Assembly: GCA_021792485.1 (NCBI GenBank)
Contig: JAJYUO010000070.1
Coordinates: 1-6,361 of the forward strand
DNA from: Thermoplasmata archaeon
GTDB lineage: Archaea > Thermoplasmatota > Thermoplasmata > Lutacidiplasmatales > UBA184
DNA: 6,361 nt
Reading direction: 5' to 3'
Under the pieces are notes generated by a model. That model was not told where the DNA came from, made no database searches, and was given only the letters and a program-made list of their open reading frames with translations. Both the position numbers and the translations under genes were made by a program. Of the stretch, positions 4,687-6,361 are shown piece by piece (position 1 is the stretch's first letter; each line of letters begins with the position of its first letter).

Positions 4687-6107
4687 ACTCTTCCCGCGAT
4701 GCGACCGCCCCTCGCGTCCTGCTCGTCGACCCGTACCTGTCCCGGGAGGACCCGATGGAGCGCAAGTTCATCGAGCTCTATCCCTCCTTGGGACTGCTCA
4801 CGCTTGGGGCGTACCTGAGGGAGCACGGCGTCGCCGTCGAGATGGTCGACCTCACCTTCGCCCGGAGCACGAAACCGGTGGCCGACCGGATCGCTCGATT
4901 CCGACCCGAGATCGTCGGCGTCCACACCAAGACGCTGACCCGGACCCGGGCCCTCGAGGTCGCGGCCCTCGCGCGCGCGGGCGGGGCCCTCTCCGTGGCC
5001 GGGGGGCCGGACGCCGCGAGCGCCACGCAAGGTTACCTCGAGGCGGGGTTCGACGCGGTCGTCCCCGGCGAGGGGGAGGCCGCGCTCGCCGACCTTGCCG
5101 GTGCGGTGCATGAGGGGTCGTGGCCGCAGAAGATCGCCGGGGTGGCGTACCGTGAGCGGGGGCGCGTGATCCGGGGCCCCCCGCGACCGTTCCTGCAGAA
5201 CCTAGACGACCTTCCCCTTCCGGCCTGGGACCTCATCGATATGGAAGGGTACCTCGGCCGCTGGGAACGCAAGACCGGAGAGCGTCGCGCGGCGGTCCTC
5301 ACCTCCCGCGGCTGCCCATTCGACTGCTCGTGGTGCTCGAAGCCGACCTTCGGACGTACGTTCCGCCAGCAGTCCCCCGCCCGGGTGATGGAGGAGCTTC
5401 ACTCCCTGCACGCTCGCTACGGCGTCGACTACGTTCGATTCTGTGACGACGTCTTCGGGATCCAGCGCTCGTGGCTCGACGAGCTCCTCACCCGCATGGA
5501 GGAGGAGAATCTGGGCATGAAGTTCGAGTGCCTGGCCCGCGTCGATCTGCTCAAGCCCGACCTCCTCGCCCGGATGCGCGGCGTCGGGCTCCAACGGGTC
5601 TACGTCGGCGTGGAGTCCGGAAGCCAGAAGATGCTCAACCTCATGAATCGTGGAACGAAGCTGGCCCAAATCGAGCGGACGGCCGAAGCCCTGCGCCGAG
5701 AAGGGATCCGCCAGTTCTGGTTCTTGATGCTGGGGTATCCGGGAGAGACCCTCGAGGACATCGAGGCGACGCTCCGGCTCTTCCGCCGGTTCAGCCCGGA
5801 CGAATACTCGGTATCGATCGCCGTCCCGGTCCCGGGCACGCGGTTCTTCGAGGAAGTGAAAGGCTCCGCCCGCGCGCCCGTCCCAAGAACCGGAGCTGAG
5901 GGGGGCCGCGCGTTGCTGTTCGACGGAGTATACACCGAGCGGCTCTACCACTGGGAACAGCGTCGCTTCGGGCTGGAGGCGGCCCTCGGGCGGGTCCGCT
6001 CGAAGCTCGGGGATCGCGTGGTCCGTCGGGTCGGCAAGATCGCGGACCGGTTTCACGAGCGCGTCGCTGCGCCCCTCCTTACCGGCGACGCCCCGAAGGA
6101 CTCCTGA
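4683..6107 (+). CDS. B12-binding-domain radical SAM protein (BchE-like superfamily)
   Basis: A 474-residue enzyme of unknown substrate. The N-terminal part (about 10-145) has a cobalamin-binding Rossmann pattern: PSLGLLTLGAYLREHG, IVGVHTKT, VAGGPD (105-110) and VPGEGEAAL (GEGE 129-132). The cobalt-ligating DxHxxG motif is absent, as in many members of this superfamily, so any B12 would be bound base-off without a protein His. The radical SAM domain follows at about 200-400: Cys211, Cys215 and Cys218 in CPFDCSWC bind the [4Fe-4S] cluster, YVGVESGS is at 307-314 and GYPGET at 351-356. The C-terminal part (about 405-474) is rich in Arg and has no motif I recognise. Relatives include methylases, BchE-type cyclases and archaeal lipid enzymes such as the GDGT ring synthases; the sequence does not choose among these. 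It overlaps the ferredoxin by 4 nt and ends the sufU operon. The true start is the ATG at 4683; the open stretch upstream in this frame overlaps sufU and the ferredoxin and is not homologous. Confidence 0.88.
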   Translation: MNSSRDATAPRVLLVDPYLSREDPMERKFIELYPSLGLLTLGAYLREHGVAVEMVDLTFARSTKPVADRIARFRPEIVGVHTKTLTRTRALEVAALARAGGALSVAGGPDAASATQGYLEAGFDAVVPGEGEAALADLAGAVHEGSWPQKIAGVAYRERGRVIRGPPRPFLQNLDDLPLPAWDLIDMEGYLGRWERKTGERRAAVLTSRGCPFDCSWCSKPTFGRTFRQQSPARVMEELHSLHARYGVDYVRFCDDVFGIQRSWLDELLTRMEEENLGMKFECLARVDLLKPDLLARMRGVGLQRVYVGVESGSQKMLNLMNRGTKLAQIERTAEALRREGIRQFWFLMLGYPGETLEDIEATLRLFRRFSPDEYSVSIAVPVPGTRFFEEVKGSARAPVPRTGAEGGRALLFDGVYTERLYHWEQRRFGLEAALGRVRSKLGDRVVRRVGKIADRFHERVAAPLLTGDAPKDS

Positions 6108-6128
6108 CGCCTCTCGCGCCGCGCACCG

Positions 6129-6135
6129 ATATATA
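6129..6135 (+). promoter_or_regulatory. TATA box of purB promoter (leaderless type)
   Basis: ATATATA is centred 25 nt before the GTG at 6157, and there is no Shine-Dalgarno motif in between. A leaderless purB mRNA is the simplest reading. The box also separates purB from the preceding radical SAM gene as a transcription unit. Confidence 0.65.
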
Positions 6136-6156
6136 CCGCGGCCCCGGTCGCGTACC

Positions 6157-6361
6157 GTGAGCGACGCGCCGGCGGGAGCGCTGTTCTGCCCCCTCGAGTT
6201 CCGCTACGGCCGCGCGCCGATGCGTCGCCTGTTCTCCCGGGAGGAGCGCCTGCGGCGAGCGCTCGAGGTCGAGGCAGCGCTGGCCATGACCCAGGGCGAC
6301 CTCGGCGTCATCCCCGCCGACGCGGCGCGGGCGATCGAGGCGGCGGCTCGCTCCGGCAAGG
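6157..6361 (+). CDS. purB: Adenylosuccinate lyase, N-terminal part (3' end outside window)
   Basis: Adenylosuccinate lyase splits SAICAR and adenylosuccinate, releasing fumarate, in purine synthesis. Only 68 complete codons are in the window, of a protein usually about 430-460 residues long. The start matches the family closely: CPLEFRYGRAPMRRLFSREERL, then LEVEAALAMTQGDLGVIP followed by an Ala-rich helix, equivalent to the usual YRYGxxEM, IFSEExRL and VExALAxAxxxLGxIP pattern. The catalytic residues lie downstream and cannot be seen, so a related member of the fumarase/aspartase superfamily (for example a carboxymuconate cycloisomerase) is not fully excluded. The GTG start is chosen from the TATA distance and the family N-terminus. 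It has no functional link to the SUF genes that I can see. Confidence 0.85.
   Translation, partial: MSDAPAGALFCPLEFRYGRAPMRRLFSREERLRRALEVEAALAMTQGDLGVIPADAARAIEAAARSGK

Noticed and set aside
1..6361. CRISPR arrays, insertion sequences, tRNA or rRNA genes, defence genes
   Set aside because: No regularly spaced repeats, transposase-like protein, terminal repeats or RNA gene signatures were seen on either strand.

Overview
The window looks like part of a high-G+C archaeal chromosome. Every gene start whose upstream region is visible, apart from the two starts inside an operon, has an A/T-rich TATA-like box standing out of G+C-rich DNA. The boxes lie at archaeal distances: about 25-26 nt before the start of sufD and purB (probably leaderless mRNAs) and about 38 nt before sufB and sufU (short leaders with a Shine-Dalgarno motif). 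A non-halophilic euryarchaeon, perhaps a Thermoplasmatota member, would fit, but the lineage cannot be fixed from the sequence alone.

The left two thirds is an iron-sulfur cluster assembly (SUF) locus. In order it holds the 3' part of sufS (cysteine desulfurase, +), sufB (scaffold, +), sufD (SufB partner, on the minus strand and convergent with sufB), then, divergent from sufD, sufU (Zn-dependent sulfur-transfer protein, +). sufU is followed by a 65-residue 2[4Fe-4S] ferredoxin and a B12-binding-domain radical SAM enzyme. The ferredoxin stop and radical SAM start overlap (ATGA), so these two are translationally coupled. The window ends with the first 68 codons of purB (adenylosuccinate lyase), an unrelated purine gene with its own promoter. 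The ATPase SufC is not in the window.

The proposed pathway is: SufS takes sulfur from cysteine as a persulfide; SufU accepts it; SufB-SufD (with an unseen SufC) builds the cluster; ferredoxin and radical SAM proteins are downstream users. SufS has a His 19 residues before its catalytic Cys, and SufU keeps the C/D/C/C zinc-ligand set, which together point to the SufU type of partnership known from Gram-positive bacteria.

The observations most worth following are: (1) a gapless 23-nt promoter block shared by sufB and sufD (16/23 identical) that extends past the TATA box to the probable transcription start, a candidate operator for a two-gene regulon; (2) the split, convergent arrangement of sufB and sufD; (3) a 14-codon ORF with a good ribosome binding site whose stop overlaps the ferredoxin start; (4) the ferredoxin-radical SAM coupling. 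Nothing here is a wholly new system; the novelty is in arrangement and regulation.
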